Source: Calycina herbarum (lineage: Eukaryota > Ascomycota > Leotiomycetes > Helotiales > Pezizellaceae). From it: a stretch of 64,000 nt of DNA. Shown in pieces: positions 33,512-45,004 of the stretch (positions are counted from its first letter, which is position 1; each line of letters starts with the position of its first letter). A program made the position numbers and the translations under genes. The notes under the pieces are model-generated. The model saw only the letters and a list, made by a program, of their open reading frames with translations. It searched no databases and was not told the DNA's origin. The stretch covers positions 124,001-188,000 of the forward strand of contig LLEY01000032.1 in assembly GCA_001414485.1 (NCBI GenBank), written 5' to 3'.

Positions 33512-36304
33512 TTTGCAATCATCGAGCAAAGAACGATTTCAAGAGGAATCATTATACTTAAGGCTGGCGGCTTGCTGGCACTCGCACAGGGATCTTGCGC
33601 AGTCGAGGTGATCCTGATAGTTTATTTTGAATATCTGACTGAGGAAATGAAATGCTGAAACACGCGATTTCTCCGAAATTACCTGAATAGGGAGCTTTAA
33701 CCTTGAATATGTGACCGATTTGGCGAAGCGCCGCATGATTTTGATTCCATGGGATCGCTTGGTGGCTTGTAGGATTTCCAAACGCGCATCTGGTCAGCAC
33801 GGTAAATTGGGGTCTCTGGGTCCGGCATTACACATTACACGTTTTCGACCAGGGATGACCATGATTTTATGAAGACAAGCTTGCCTAAGTTGTTCTTTAC
33901 AGAAGTTGTGAAGTCAAGACTTCAAAACCGCCAGGTTTTTGACAGATGCGGGGCTGTGATCGTTATGTTGGCGTTTTGGCTTCTCGTTGTATGCAACTCC
34001 TCAGCCAACAGGACTTGTTAATCCATCGTAGAAGGAAGTCTTCCATTCGCCCATTCGAGGCTTGATCTGCGACCATGTTGGGCCTATGCTGAGCTTTGCG
34101 GAGCCTCGGGAAGATTTATATCTGAAGGATTGCCATGTTGACCAAAAAACGTGGGATCAAGTGTTGTGGGTACTTACTGTACCAATTAATAGCCACGCTC
34201 CGGATCGATTTCCGTAAAGTAAACTTGATTCCACTTTGGAGAGGGAGAAATCCCCGGAAGAGGAAATCTTCTCGGCGCTCTTGTTGAGATCGAAGCTATC
34301 TTGGGAAGAGAAGGTTGACGTCGAGAGGTAGAAAATGTGGGACGTGCGCTTGTTGGAAAAAAAATTAGTGGGCGGTTCGCTGATCATCGGCGGTTGGGTT
34401 GTTGGTTCTTTCTGCCTTGCTGCGCGGCTACGAGCCTCTATTGTTGGTTTCATTGTCATTCGAAACGCTCAACTCTTCATATCTGGCATTTTCAATTTCC
34501 GGTATCTAGCTAATCCTATCTTCATCGTCCTTCCGAGCTAACTCTGGGCAACACCAAAGATTTTACCGTAATCTGCACCTGCAGCTCGCTGCACTGGACC
34601 TGCGTTTAAGGAAGTAGGCAACCTTATTCCGTTCTAAGGAAGGGGGCTCCTCGCACCGGGCGACCACACAACAGCTGTGGTGAGAAGTGGTGGAGATGAG
34701 ATGAAGCTCTCACTGAAGGAAATCCGAGATGATCCTGAAGGAGCATCTTGCTCGTAGCCGAGACAAAGCGGGATTGAAAATACATCCGAGCAACGTGGGC
34801 AAATTATATTACAAAGTTCCATATTGCTTGGTATACAGAATTAAATATCTAAACAAAGTTAGGAGATCAAAATGTCCATATTCTTATTGTTCTAAATATT
34901 TCGCACAACTGTCCTCACTCGTGTTCTTTGTAGTGAGAGGGGGTGCCGCTTTCCGAGTCAGCGCCCTACCATCATCTCACCATAATAGGGAACCAGCTGA
35001 CGGAAGAATGGGGTGTAAAACTCTACGGAGGTACGAGACACCACGTCACTTCCAATTCTTCCTTCACGTTTCTGCCATTTCAAAACCCCCTTCAAGTTGG
35101 CATCGTGAAGTTTGAGACTTTTAGACTACATGCCAATACTTTGATGTTGGTTCAAGGTTCATATCTCGTGACGATTTGTTATCTTCACGTTTTCTGCCCC
35201 GCAATCCAAAAATACTTTTCTTTTCTTCCGTCCGTGACACTAATTTTTAGTGTGCGGCTCAACGTTGGTGATATATATTCTTGACTTGCTCAGCCCCGTG
35301 AGTTGGTGATCGTGGCCTTGAACAGCAAATTGAGCCAAGCCACGCTGATTCGGCAATCTCGCTATAGCGTGACCAGTGGTGAGTCTGTACGAGAACCCTG
35401 CCTTCTTTTAATTGATATTTATCGGGAGAGTAGGGCTGCGATTCGCTATTACGCGAGCATACCCCTGATGGTGCATAGGCCGACCTGTATGCCACACCAC
35501 CTTCTCACACCAACCTCCAACCAAAACCCACTCCCAAATCCTTCGATATGCGAACCCACCAACTGCAGTTATTTTTGGCCGTTGCCTGACTGTGCGATCT
35601 CAAGAGAAGAGGCTGTTCAATCACGACATGGGGGTTGTAGAGCCCGACCATATTTCCCGGCTGCCGGTTGCTCTACACCTTCTAGGCCGTCGTGATTGAC
35701 AGTCAAATTTGCTACTCTGGGTAACTGAGGTGAGAATTGCTTGCATCAGCAATATCTCCCGACTGGCACTGCCCCTCATCGCTCATGTCAAGTAAAGCGG
35801 CGCCATCAACTCTCCAGTGTTGAAGGCAGAACGATATTTCTTCTATTATCTGAACCTTCAATTGTTCTCAATAATTTCTCCGGGGGGTTGTATTAATGTT
35901 CCATGTGGAATGGAAAAATTCCTGCAGTGCCTTGCCGTTTCGCTTTTCTTCATGAGTAATCTTACCAACTGCTATTCGACGCCGCTTTTTTCATCCACCA
36001 GATCCTCAGGACGAAATGCACCTCTTTGATCATCCATGCCAATTTGGGAACCGTATACGGAGAAAAAGCACCCCTGCTCCAGCGTGTTTGCCAATTGAGC
36101 GATGGATCACACATGGGGAAGTCGGTGCTGCACCTTTAATTCCAACACCCCAACATGGTGAAATAAGGCACAGCGAGGGCGCAGTGCGGCCACGATATAG
36201 GCACAGTCACCTGCTGTTCGCGACCTTCTCTCTTTTCTCGTCATATCTTCAAACCGGATCTTGCAAAGGGATGAATTTTGTCACGACTTTCTTTCCCGTT
36301 AATT
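33512..36304. other. 2.8-kb intergenic between divergent genes
   Basis: This holds the promoters of the pepsin-like gene (minus) and the repeat wall-protein gene (plus). Many short ORFs are present on both strands and none is convincing. An inverted repeat at 35618-35698 is listed separately. Confidence 0.5.
35618..35698. repeat. Two-part inverted repeat (possible hairpin)
   Basis: The outer arms CAATCACGAC (35618-35627) and GTCGTGATTG (35689-35698) pair perfectly. The inner arms GGTTGTAGAGC (35633-35643) and GCTCTACACC (35670-35679) pair imperfectly. Together they would fold into a long interrupted stem with a ~26-nt loop. It does not fit tRNA or 5S rRNA layout. Confidence 0.55.
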
Positions 36305-39300
36305 ATGTATTTTTTGCTGTGGTTTGGAGCAGTAGCTCTCGCTCATAACACATCCCCGGAAAGGCCTCACGTCGAAGGTCAGTCATCATTCTATGGTCTG
36401 GTTGTATGTATCTGAAACACTTACACTCGCTTCTTTTAGATATTGTTGTGATTGGAAAGAACTGGGCACTAGAAATCGATAGACCTGTCGCCATTCAGTC
36501 ACCCGAACATGTACAGGAGTCTATTAATGACACTTTCGTCGAGGTAGTGGAAGGAAGGAGGTTGGAGTTACGAGGTGTTACTACAAAAGCAGCAGATGTC
36601 GTCGTCGCAACATCGGCGGCGGTAGCAAAAGAATCGAGCGCGGCTCCTATAGCATCAAAATCGGAAGTTGTTGAGAGCAAGGCTACGCAAGCATCATCAC
36701 AAGTAGTACCATCTTCGCAAGCGGTCGCCAGCTCGCAGGCACCAAAATCCTCCGAAGCAGTCGTGGTCCCCGAGAGCAAGACCTCAGTTCAAGCCGTCGT
36801 TCCCTCATCGACAGCGGTCAAGGCAAGCAGTGTAGTTCAGGAAAGCAAGACCTCGGTTCTAGTACCAATTTCTGCAACAAAGGAATCATCAGCAGGTCAA
36901 GAAATAAAGACATCAGCTCAGGCTGTTCCCACTTCTGAGAGCAAACCGGTCCCGGTGTCTGAAGTCAAGTCTACGCAAGCTTCATCGTCACAAGTTGTAC
37001 CATCGAAATCCGAAGCTCTTGTCGTTCCAGAATCGAAGACCTCAGCAGTTCCATCGAAGGAAGCAACCAGTGCTATCAAGGAGACTCCGACGACCATTCC
37101 TGCAGCTGGTATGTTTTCCTGTATTTCAGACAAGAACATGAGCTAATGGACAACAGCAGCATCTACTCATGAGGCCAACTTGAGGGTAAACATTGCCGTC
37201 AATGCTGCAGCTGCTCCTTCTGACTCGAAGCCAAGCTCAGTGGTATGTCACGCTTTTAGTTCTTTGTTTTTTTCAAACCCTTTGGGATAGTTTAAAGTAT
37301 TGTCCGAGAACGCTTGGAAGCATCAATACAATTGAGTTTTGATTCTTCGAAGTATTCTTGAATAATATTCAAAATTGATCCAGGCCTTTTGCACACCGCT
37401 TCCTAAAACGTATATTCGCTCCTCTCAGTCTTACATTTACTCATACTTTTCTCAGGTCGCTGCCCCATCCGAGGCGAAGCCAGCTTCTTCCGAGGCAAAA
37501 CCAAGCGCTGCGCCAACGACAGAGAATAAACCAGCAACAGAAAACGTTCCCTCGAAGTCTGCAGACCCAGTCATTGTGAAACCTTCAACTGAGCAACAAC
37601 AAGTCCCTTCAAAGACGGCAGACCCGGTAGTAGTCAAACCTACAACTGAGCAACAAGTCCCTTCGAAGACCCCGGATCCAAAGCCCACTTCTGACAACCC
37701 ACCGGCGGCTTCTTCAAAACCGGCAGAAAATACCAAGCCCGCTGAAATTACAAAGCCTGCCGAAGTTACAAAGCCTGCAGATATTACAAAACCTGCCGAA
37801 AGTACCCAGCCAGCTCAAACAAGCGAAGCTCCCAAACCTCAAACTACAAACGTAGGCGGGGGAAAACCTGGAGTTCCTGTGGATGATACCCCAAAACCAA
37901 CCACCATTGCTTCCCTTGAACCGGTCAAAACAGACACCCCCAAAGCAGAAGACCCAAAACCAAATAACCCAGTCATCGGCAACCCCTTAACAAATTTACC
38001 AATTGATTTGCCAGTGACAAAAACTGTTGAACCGATTAAGGCCACGAGCCCTCCGGTTAACCTGCCCGTGACGCTACCAGGGAATCAAGATCCAGCACCT
38101 TCTCCCAAACCGGATCCAATCACCATCTTGCCCGGCACCAAACCGCTCGAACTTCCTACTCAAGTCTCGCTACCTCCTATCGGATTACCTATTTCAGCTT
38201 CAGTGGCCCTCCCACCGATTGACTTACCAGTGACAGTGCCGGGAAATCAAAATCCCGCACCAACTGCTATCCCAGATCCTTTGACAAATTTGCCAGGGAA
38301 ACCCGATCCTGTGACTCTGCTTCCAACGAAGCCGATTGAGCTTCCAACTCAAATTACACTTCCTCCGGTTGGGCTGCCGATTTCAGTTCCAACTATAAAT
38401 TTGCCAGCACCAACTATCGTAGTGCCTGGAGGAGATAATGGCGGCAAGCCGCCTGTCTCCATTCCAACAGGTGGGAACAACGGAGTAGGAAATCAAAACC
38501 CGACTGGAGGTAACGGTGGAATCGGCATCACTGCTGTCATTCCTCCTGTCCCCGTCCAAACTGGTGGAAATGGAGGCAATGGAGGACAAATTGGCGTTAC
38601 AGCTGTAGTCCCTCCAGCCCAAAACTCGGGTGGTGGGCAAGGAAATGGAGGCGGTGTGGGTGTCACTATCGTTCCCCCTCAGCCAACAAATGGACAAGGA
38701 AATGGAGGTGATGGTGGAGTGGGTATTACCGCTGTAATTCCTCCCCCAAACCAGACTGGAGGAGGTAATGGTGGAGTGGGTATTACCGCTGTAATTCCTC
38801 CCCCAAACCAGACTGGAGGAGGTAATGGTGGAGTAGGTATTACTGCTGTCGTTCCTCCCCCAGCTCAATCTCAAGCCCCTGGAAACCCAGCTCAATCCCA
38901 AGCACCAGGGAATCCAGCTCAATCTCAAGCACCAGGGAATCCAGCTCAATCTCAAGCTCCTGGAAATCCAGCTCAATCTCAAGCACCAGGAAATCCAGCT
39001 CAATCTCAAGCTCCTGGAAATCCAGCTCAATCTCAAGCACCAGGGAATCCAGCTCAATCTCAAGCTCCTGGAAATCCAGCTCAATCTCAAGCACCTGGAA
39101 ACCCAGCCCAGTCCCAGGCTCCTGGAACTCCTCAACAATCCCAAGCTCCTGGAACTCCTCAGCAATCGCAAGCTCCAGGTACACCACAGCAATCCCAAGC
39201 TCCTGGAACTCCTCAACAATCCCAAGCTCCTGGAACTCCTCAGCAATCGCAAGCTCCAGGTACACCACAGCAATCCCAAGCTCCTGGAACTCCTCAACAA

Positions 39301-40659
39301 TCCCAAGCACCTGGAACGCCTCAGCAATCGCAAGCACCAGGCACACCTCAACAATCTCAAGCACCTGGAACGCCTCAGCAATCGCAGGCCCCAGGTGCTC
39401 CCCAACAGTCGCAAGCTCCAGGTACACCACAGCAATCCCAAGTACCTGGGAATCCACAACAGTCACAAGGTTCAGGAAGTGGAAGCGGAAATACAACCCC
39501 AGAGCAATCGCAGGTTCCTGGGTCTCCCCAGCAATCACAACAAACTCCTTCTCCTCAACAAACACAAACACCCGGTCCACAAAATACACAACCAGCGTCT
39601 CCGGTGCAGAATTCTCAAGGGAACCCACAGAACACTGCTCTGCCACAAGGTCAGTCTCAACCTGAGAACACCCAGCAACCAGCTTCTCCGACGAACTCGG
39701 GAACCCCTCAACAAGGACAATCGATTGTTCCAATTCCGGGCATCTCACAGGTCGATAATTCGCAAGCTCCCCCTGCTGCGACCTCTGTTCTCACTCCTGT
39801 TCAAGTTCAACCCAGTCAAGGTCAGGCACCAAACGCACCTCAGCCAACTCTACCTGCACCGGCAGCAGTAACCTCAGTCAATGCGCCTTCACCAATCTCA
39901 GTTGAACCGGTTTCTGCTTCTCCACTTCCCGCGGGGGCCAAGTCAACCCAAGTGACAAACACAGATGTATCACAACTCGTCACTTCATTGGGAGTAGTGG
40001 GTCCAACTTTCGTTCCTGCTGCGCCAATTCTCTTGGGCTCCCAGACATTGACTAAAGGGCCATCGTCCGTTCTTCTCATTGGCTCTCAAACTCTCTTCCC
40101 AGGTTCAGCCATCACAGCTGACGGTCAAGAAATCTCCCTCGCCGCACAAGGCGGAGCAGTCGTTATCAACGGTGTACACACCACAGCTCCTCCTTTCTCT
40201 ACCCAGCCTCCAGCTGTGGTGAACATTGGAAGCTCTCTTTACACTGCAAACTCTGCAGGAAACATCATGGTTGGAACTCAAACACTTTCAAAGGGCGGAT
40301 CGATTACGCGAGATGGACAACTCTTAGTCCTCGCTACCGATGCTCCATCCCCAACTATTTCCAACGGAAAGGTTGCTACCTTGCAGACTATTACATACGT
40401 CTCTAAGGCACCACTAACCAGCGTCGCACTCGCTGGTCAAACCCTCACTGCGGGCGGTCGTATCACAGTAGGCGGTGACATTCTCTCCATCTCTCCCGAT
40501 GGATCAGGAGTTATCGTCATCGGCACCGTAACGATTGCAGGCGTACCAACCGCAGCAGCAGCAACAACAAAAAAGAAGTCTTCAGCTACCATTCAAAAAC
40601 CCGCTTTCGGGCTCTTCACAAGCATTGTATTATTACTTACCTATTATTGGATCGTCTAA
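36305..40659 (+). CDS. GPI-type cell-wall protein with 9-aa tandem repeats, 1,343 aa
   Basis: Exons 36305-36377, 36440-37108, 37157-37242 and 37456-40659. Exon 1 encodes a signal peptide (MYFLLWFGAVALA), and the frame continues through DIVVIGKNWALEIDRPV. Residues ~70-330 are Ser/Ala/Lys-rich (SKTS, VPSK, KPAE repeats). Next is a Pro-rich section with three copies of a 19-aa NGGVGITAV-type unit, then about 22 copies of AQSQAPGNP or QQSQAPGTP. A globular C-terminal part has three related GSQTL.PG..I..DG...SL blocks, common in fungal wall proteins. A terminal hydrophobic tail (LFTSIVLLLTYYWIV) after TKKKSS looks like a GPI-attachment signal. Exon 3 has a tandem acceptor (CAGCAG), so A or AA can be made. 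Likely an extracellular wall-bound structural protein or adhesin. Confidence 0.88.
38704..38846. repeat. 57-bp tandem duplication in wall-protein gene
   Basis: Near-identical copies of a 57-nt unit encode NGGVGITAVIPPPNQTGGG. The first two copies are almost identical and the third is diverged, so the duplication looks recent. Confidence 0.85.
38861..39465. repeat. 27-bp tandem repeat array, about 22 copies
   Basis: The first half encodes AQSQAPGNP (about 9 copies) and the second half QQSQAPGTP/AP (about 12-13 copies). Higher-order periodicity (blocks of 2-3 units repeating exactly) in 39120-39330 suggests recent slippage or unequal exchange. Open frames on the opposite strand here are artefacts of the repeat. 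Confidence 0.95.
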
Positions 40660-43208
40660 ATCATTTCCCTCCCATCAAAAATCACAAAACAGAAGGGAGA
40701 GGAAATTAGCATTTAGAATTGGTGGGTTATTCTGTTCACATCGGACATGCATTACTGCATTATTATTTGCATTTACCCTTTTTTTATATTTATGTATTCC
40801 TATAAAGCAAGCAGCATTGGGATACGGCGTTTTACATATTTTTCATTTGTCACTTTCAAAACAGAGATACAGACATTCCTCCGGGAAAATTTTATAATTT
40901 AATTATGGCATGGCATATTTGGATTTTGGGAGGAGAAGGAATGAAAAGGAAGGCATGAAGGAAGGGAACAAGGAAGATATACCCAGAGAAGAAACACGTT
41001 TACCACATTTGTGTATGTAGATATGTGGTATTCTTTATTGTCTATAGGATATGTGCAAAAGCATAGCTAGAAAAATATTATTCTAATACATTATAATTAC
41101 TACACAAGGTTCCAAACAATGCTTGTTTTGATTTCTCGTGTGCGATCGTGTTTCTTGGGTTCCATTTTTAGCTTGAGGGAGTGGGTGTGTGGGAGAGGGT
41201 AAATAATACGGGGTTTCATTTGCCTTGTGCCGGCTCCTGATTCCTGTTTGCTTCGCTGTTGCTTTGTGATCCTACTCCTTCATTCCTGTCCTGGCGAGTT
41301 TTTGATTGCTCGCCGTGAACGAGGATAGCATGGCATATCACTTAATCAACAATTATGTACCTAAAACAGATATGGCTGCATATTCGGATCCGATGTTCAT
41401 AAGTATTGAAAGTATAAATGCATGGTTTTTGGAGTCCTTAGGTTGTCGTGTTGGCTGGTATTTCTGGCCGAGATTTCTCGGGGGGTGCCACACTATTCAA
41501 GCGATCTTTGTGCAATCCAAACTCGCGATAGGCAGACAGTAAAAGCAATGGTAAATATTCGACATCTGTGGTTCACGCTGTTATTACTTTTCGGGATAAT
41601 GTAAGTAGTTAACCCCAAGTTTTCCTAAATAATCTAGGGTAGTTGAACGATGTGAGCTATTTACTGTATGCGTGTACAAGCATGAACGGCAGGATTCCCG
41701 TCCTCTTTTTATACTTTGTGAAAGCATAAAATGCTTACGAATGAATTAGCCAGACTGATCGTTTGTGAAATGCCTTGTTCAACTGGCAGTGATGGTTACC
41801 TCGCAATTTAAAATTCGACTCTGCAACTTTTACAGTTATTTACCGTCCCACCTTTACCATGGCTATTCGTAGCTTGCTTGTAGTATTACTACATTCTGAT
41901 TAAAGTGCACTCAGAATTATTCCAAGTCTTCAGGATAATTTCAAATTACTCTAGAAAGCCGCACTGGATATGCAGGCAAGAATCCGAAGTAGTCCATCGC
42001 GAAGGACAAAGGTGGGGGGAAAGATACAGCAGTCAAGGAATGGTGGGACTTGAAGAATGCATATACTTGCGTGTTACAATTTGACCAGTAAGTTGCGAGT
42101 AAGCTACGAGTTACCCGCGAGTTAGCCGTGAGTTAGCCACGAGTAACCCACGAGTAACCCATCAAATCGTACCTCGTGAGTAACTCGCGGCATACACGCT
42201 CACTTCCGAGATAGTCACGAGGAAGCAAAGTCATAGCAATAAATACATTTCACTATTTCATAATGTTATTATTAGGTCACCTACCAATAGCCGAAATAAC
42301 GAAAACCTGAACGAAGACCTTCTTCCATCTTCGTAATCGTCTACCACTGATGCCACTGCAGCAAAACTTTACTAGGCAGTGAAAAGAGAAATAATTCGGC
42401 CTCCGCATCGTTGAAGCAAGTCCACATCGAAAACCAGGATCCCAAGTAGGTATTCTTCTCGTGCACTCAATACCAAATATACAGCAAATTCAACCCCATT
42501 CTCACCCCAAAGAACCCAGAACCCCTCATGCCCACAAGAATTTCCAATTCTCCATCTCCATCTTCATCTCACTCTACCTCTCATGGAAAGAATTCCATAC
42601 CTCCATTTCCCTCAAATCTCGCCATCCGAAAAGCATTCACTCTCATTCTCATTCCCAATCAAGCCCTATCCCAATCTGACTCAGAGAAGGAGATTTTAAA
42701 GAAAGCCTTTCACTTTAGTATGATTCTGCAAAGCAGAAAATACAAAATGAAAAGTGAGTGACCCAGGAAAGAGCCGGGTGAGGGGGAAAGAGAGAACGCA
42801 CGCGAAATTTTTTGCGGAAAAAGAGGGAAGACCTAGAAACTTCAAGGAAGAGAATAGGTCCAGAAAAATAACAATACACCCAGTACTCAAGAGACCTCCG
42901 CAGGAACCAAAGAATGTTGAGTTTCAATGAAAATCAAAGCTTTGCCGAAGTTCTCTGAAAATGATCGCGGAAGTAGGTCACGCATGCGCAATAAAGAGTG
43001 GCTTGATAGATTGAAGTTCGAGTCCCTCCCTGGGAATTTTTGAATTTTTGTCTTCTATGCATCAACATCAACGCATCTAGGTACTCATATCCTCGTGTCG
43101 CAAAGCAATAACGGCATAGGAAGTAAAAGAATATCTTCCACTTCCACCTACCGGCATTTCCGCCATCTCCGCTACCTAATACAGTATATCCGGGGGAATT
43201 AATGAGAT
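40660..43208. other. 2.5-kb intergenic between convergent genes
   Basis: It contains the wall-protein 3' UTR (AT-rich, 40660-41100), unique DNA, and a short tandem repeat near 42095. Nothing gene-like stands out; small ORFs at 41306-41604 and 42461-42761 lack support. Confidence 0.5.
42095..42161. repeat. Degenerate ~11-bp tandem repeat
   Basis: About six units of GAGTTAGCCRY or GAGTAACCCAC run head to tail. A further CTCGTGAGTAACTCGCG sequence follows at 42173-42189. Confidence 0.8.
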
Positions 43209-44675
43209 TTACTCAATCATATCGACATCATCAACTGGCGCACAAGTAGTGGCTGGCGCAGCACCTGAATCAGCACCATTTCCTTTGTTTCCCCAATAAT
43301 CCTCCATCTCCGCATCAAGCTCCTCTTGTGTCTTTTTTGGTCTACCATCTCTAGCAATTCTCTCTCCGCCACCACGGCCACCACGTCGTCCCCCGCCACG
43401 TTCCTCTCTTCTTGCGCCTGGTCTTCTGCCGTCTCTTCGAGGACGTTGAGGACTACGCGAGCGGCTACCCCGACCTGGAACATATCGATCGACGTTGCTA
43501 GGTGGTGGCCCACTAACATCGGAATGACGGATTGGAGATTCGGAGCGGCTTCTGCCTGGTGGGAGGGTAATTCGGTCTGCCAATGGACGAGGGGGAGCAT
43601 ATACTGAATCAAAGGGATTTCGACGAGCGGGACCTGAAGGTACGGAGGTGAGACGAATTGGTTGCCCTATAATTTGTTAGATAGATATCAAAGCAAACTG
43701 AATGGGCTTTAATACCCTTTGCATTGGCACCATCAAACTCCCGAACGGCACGTTTGGCGTCCTCGTGAGATTCGTAGGTTACATAGGCTGTGCCCTCGGA
43801 ACGACCTGCGCGGTCATAGGTGAGAATAAGCTTCGTAACTGGTCCAATTCGGTTGAAAAGATCCTGTGTAATCCATGAGTACCAATTCCGCATATTGTTT
43901 TGGGGTTTCCCTACGTCCAAGTCCTCCTCCGTCAAGTCATAATGTAGGTTGTCAACTCTAAGCTTGGCGCTTGCGGATTCGCTGTAGAAATTAGCGGAAG
44001 GAATCGAATCTTTCGCGGGCTATTCATACTATGATCGTTCGGGGCTATAGCGTCTTTCATGTCGGATGTTGGGGCGTCGTCCAGCTGGGTATCTATGAGC
44101 GCAAAATTCCAGGAAGCAAATCGAATTTGCATACAATGATCGTCGAACTTATCGTGAACCCACTCGCTGCGAAGGAATTAGCATGGCGCTGGCGCAAATA
44201 GTGACATGGGAAACATACGAGTCAATGTTTCTACTTTCATCTCGAGTCGACTGTGCGGAGAGAGGAGGCCCGGGTTAGCTGATATGTTCAATATAGGTAC
44301 TTTCCTAGACCAGCCTGGAAGGTCATCGAGTGCGGTGGATTCGACTGCGACGAGGCCCGAGGAAGTTTTGGGAGAGCAATTATGTGTGGGAGGAGGGAGG
44401 AGAAGGTGTATCAACCTAGACAAGGCAGAAGGTTAGCAAACATGCTTCTGGCTCTTCGATTGATTGGGATCCTTCCTACCTTTCTTACGCCATCACGAGG
44501 ATAGTCATTACGGTCGTTTCTGCGACCACCTCGGCGTCCTCGAGATCTGCCACCACCTCGCTGTGAAAAGGCGTCAGTTGTCTTGTTCGATGGTGGTGCA
44601 AGGCTGAAACATTTGAAAGGTCGAAACTTGACTTACGTGACGTTCTAATACGATTTCGTCGAGTGCGCGATCCAT
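43209..44675 (-). CDS. YRA1: Yra1/ALY-REF (Mlo3-like) mRNA export adaptor, 8 exons
   Basis: Exons 44675-44637, 44560-44480, 44250-44219, 44166-44135, 44084-44030, 43981-43915, 43863-43716 and 43666-43209 join to 303 aa. The N-box (MDRALDEIVLERH) begins the protein, followed by RGGGRSRGRRGG. The RRM reads LRVDNLHYDLTEEDLD-DLFNRIGPVTKLILTYDRAGRSEGTAYVTYESHEDAKRAVREFDGANAKGQPIRL. The C-terminus has RGGGRRGGRGG-type boxes and ends KKTQEELDAEMEDYW...DDVDMIE, a second conserved box. Yra1/ALY joins the TREX complex and hands mRNA to the Mex67 export receptor. The microexons (32, 32 and 55 nt) are unusually small. Intron 6 (51 nt) is in frame and free of stops, so retention would add 17 residues inside the RRM. 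Confidence 0.9.
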
Positions 44676-45004
44676 CTTGCAATGCTGCAGATGTTCTGAG
44701 GAAATTGCAGAGGTGAGATTAAGGTAAAAAGTTGGGTGTGGTGGAATGGCGGCTGATGGATGGTTTGGGGGAACTTTTGATAAACTTCACCTGCAGCTCG
44801 CGAGTCAAGTGCACGTGACGGGCGCTGGAAACTGGAGAGGCCATTATATGTACCAGAATATAGGATGTATCAATGTTTTTGCCACCTTTCTAACCCTATC
44901 TTACAACTATTTACAAATAATGTACAATTTCAGCGACGCTAGTTGCAGAGACCCCAAGTACCGTTCAAATATCTAACACACTTCTTGTATAGTCAGAAGG
45001 GCCT
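44676..45004. other. Short intergenic, YRA1 promoter
   Basis: About 330 bases upstream of YRA1 and downstream of the next minus-strand gene, AT-rich near 44870-44930. Nothing else seen. Confidence 0.5.

Noticed and set aside
38383..39748. Long ORFs (302 and 358 codons) on the minus strand under the wall-protein repeats
   Set aside because: They are shadows of the 27-bp tandem repeat, have repetitive nonsense sequence (Leu/Arg/Ser runs) and oppose a well-supported gene.
42960..43035. Possible tRNA (B-box-like GTTCGAGTCCC near 43017)
   Set aside because: No A box at the right distance and no acceptor-stem partner for the CCTGGGA end.
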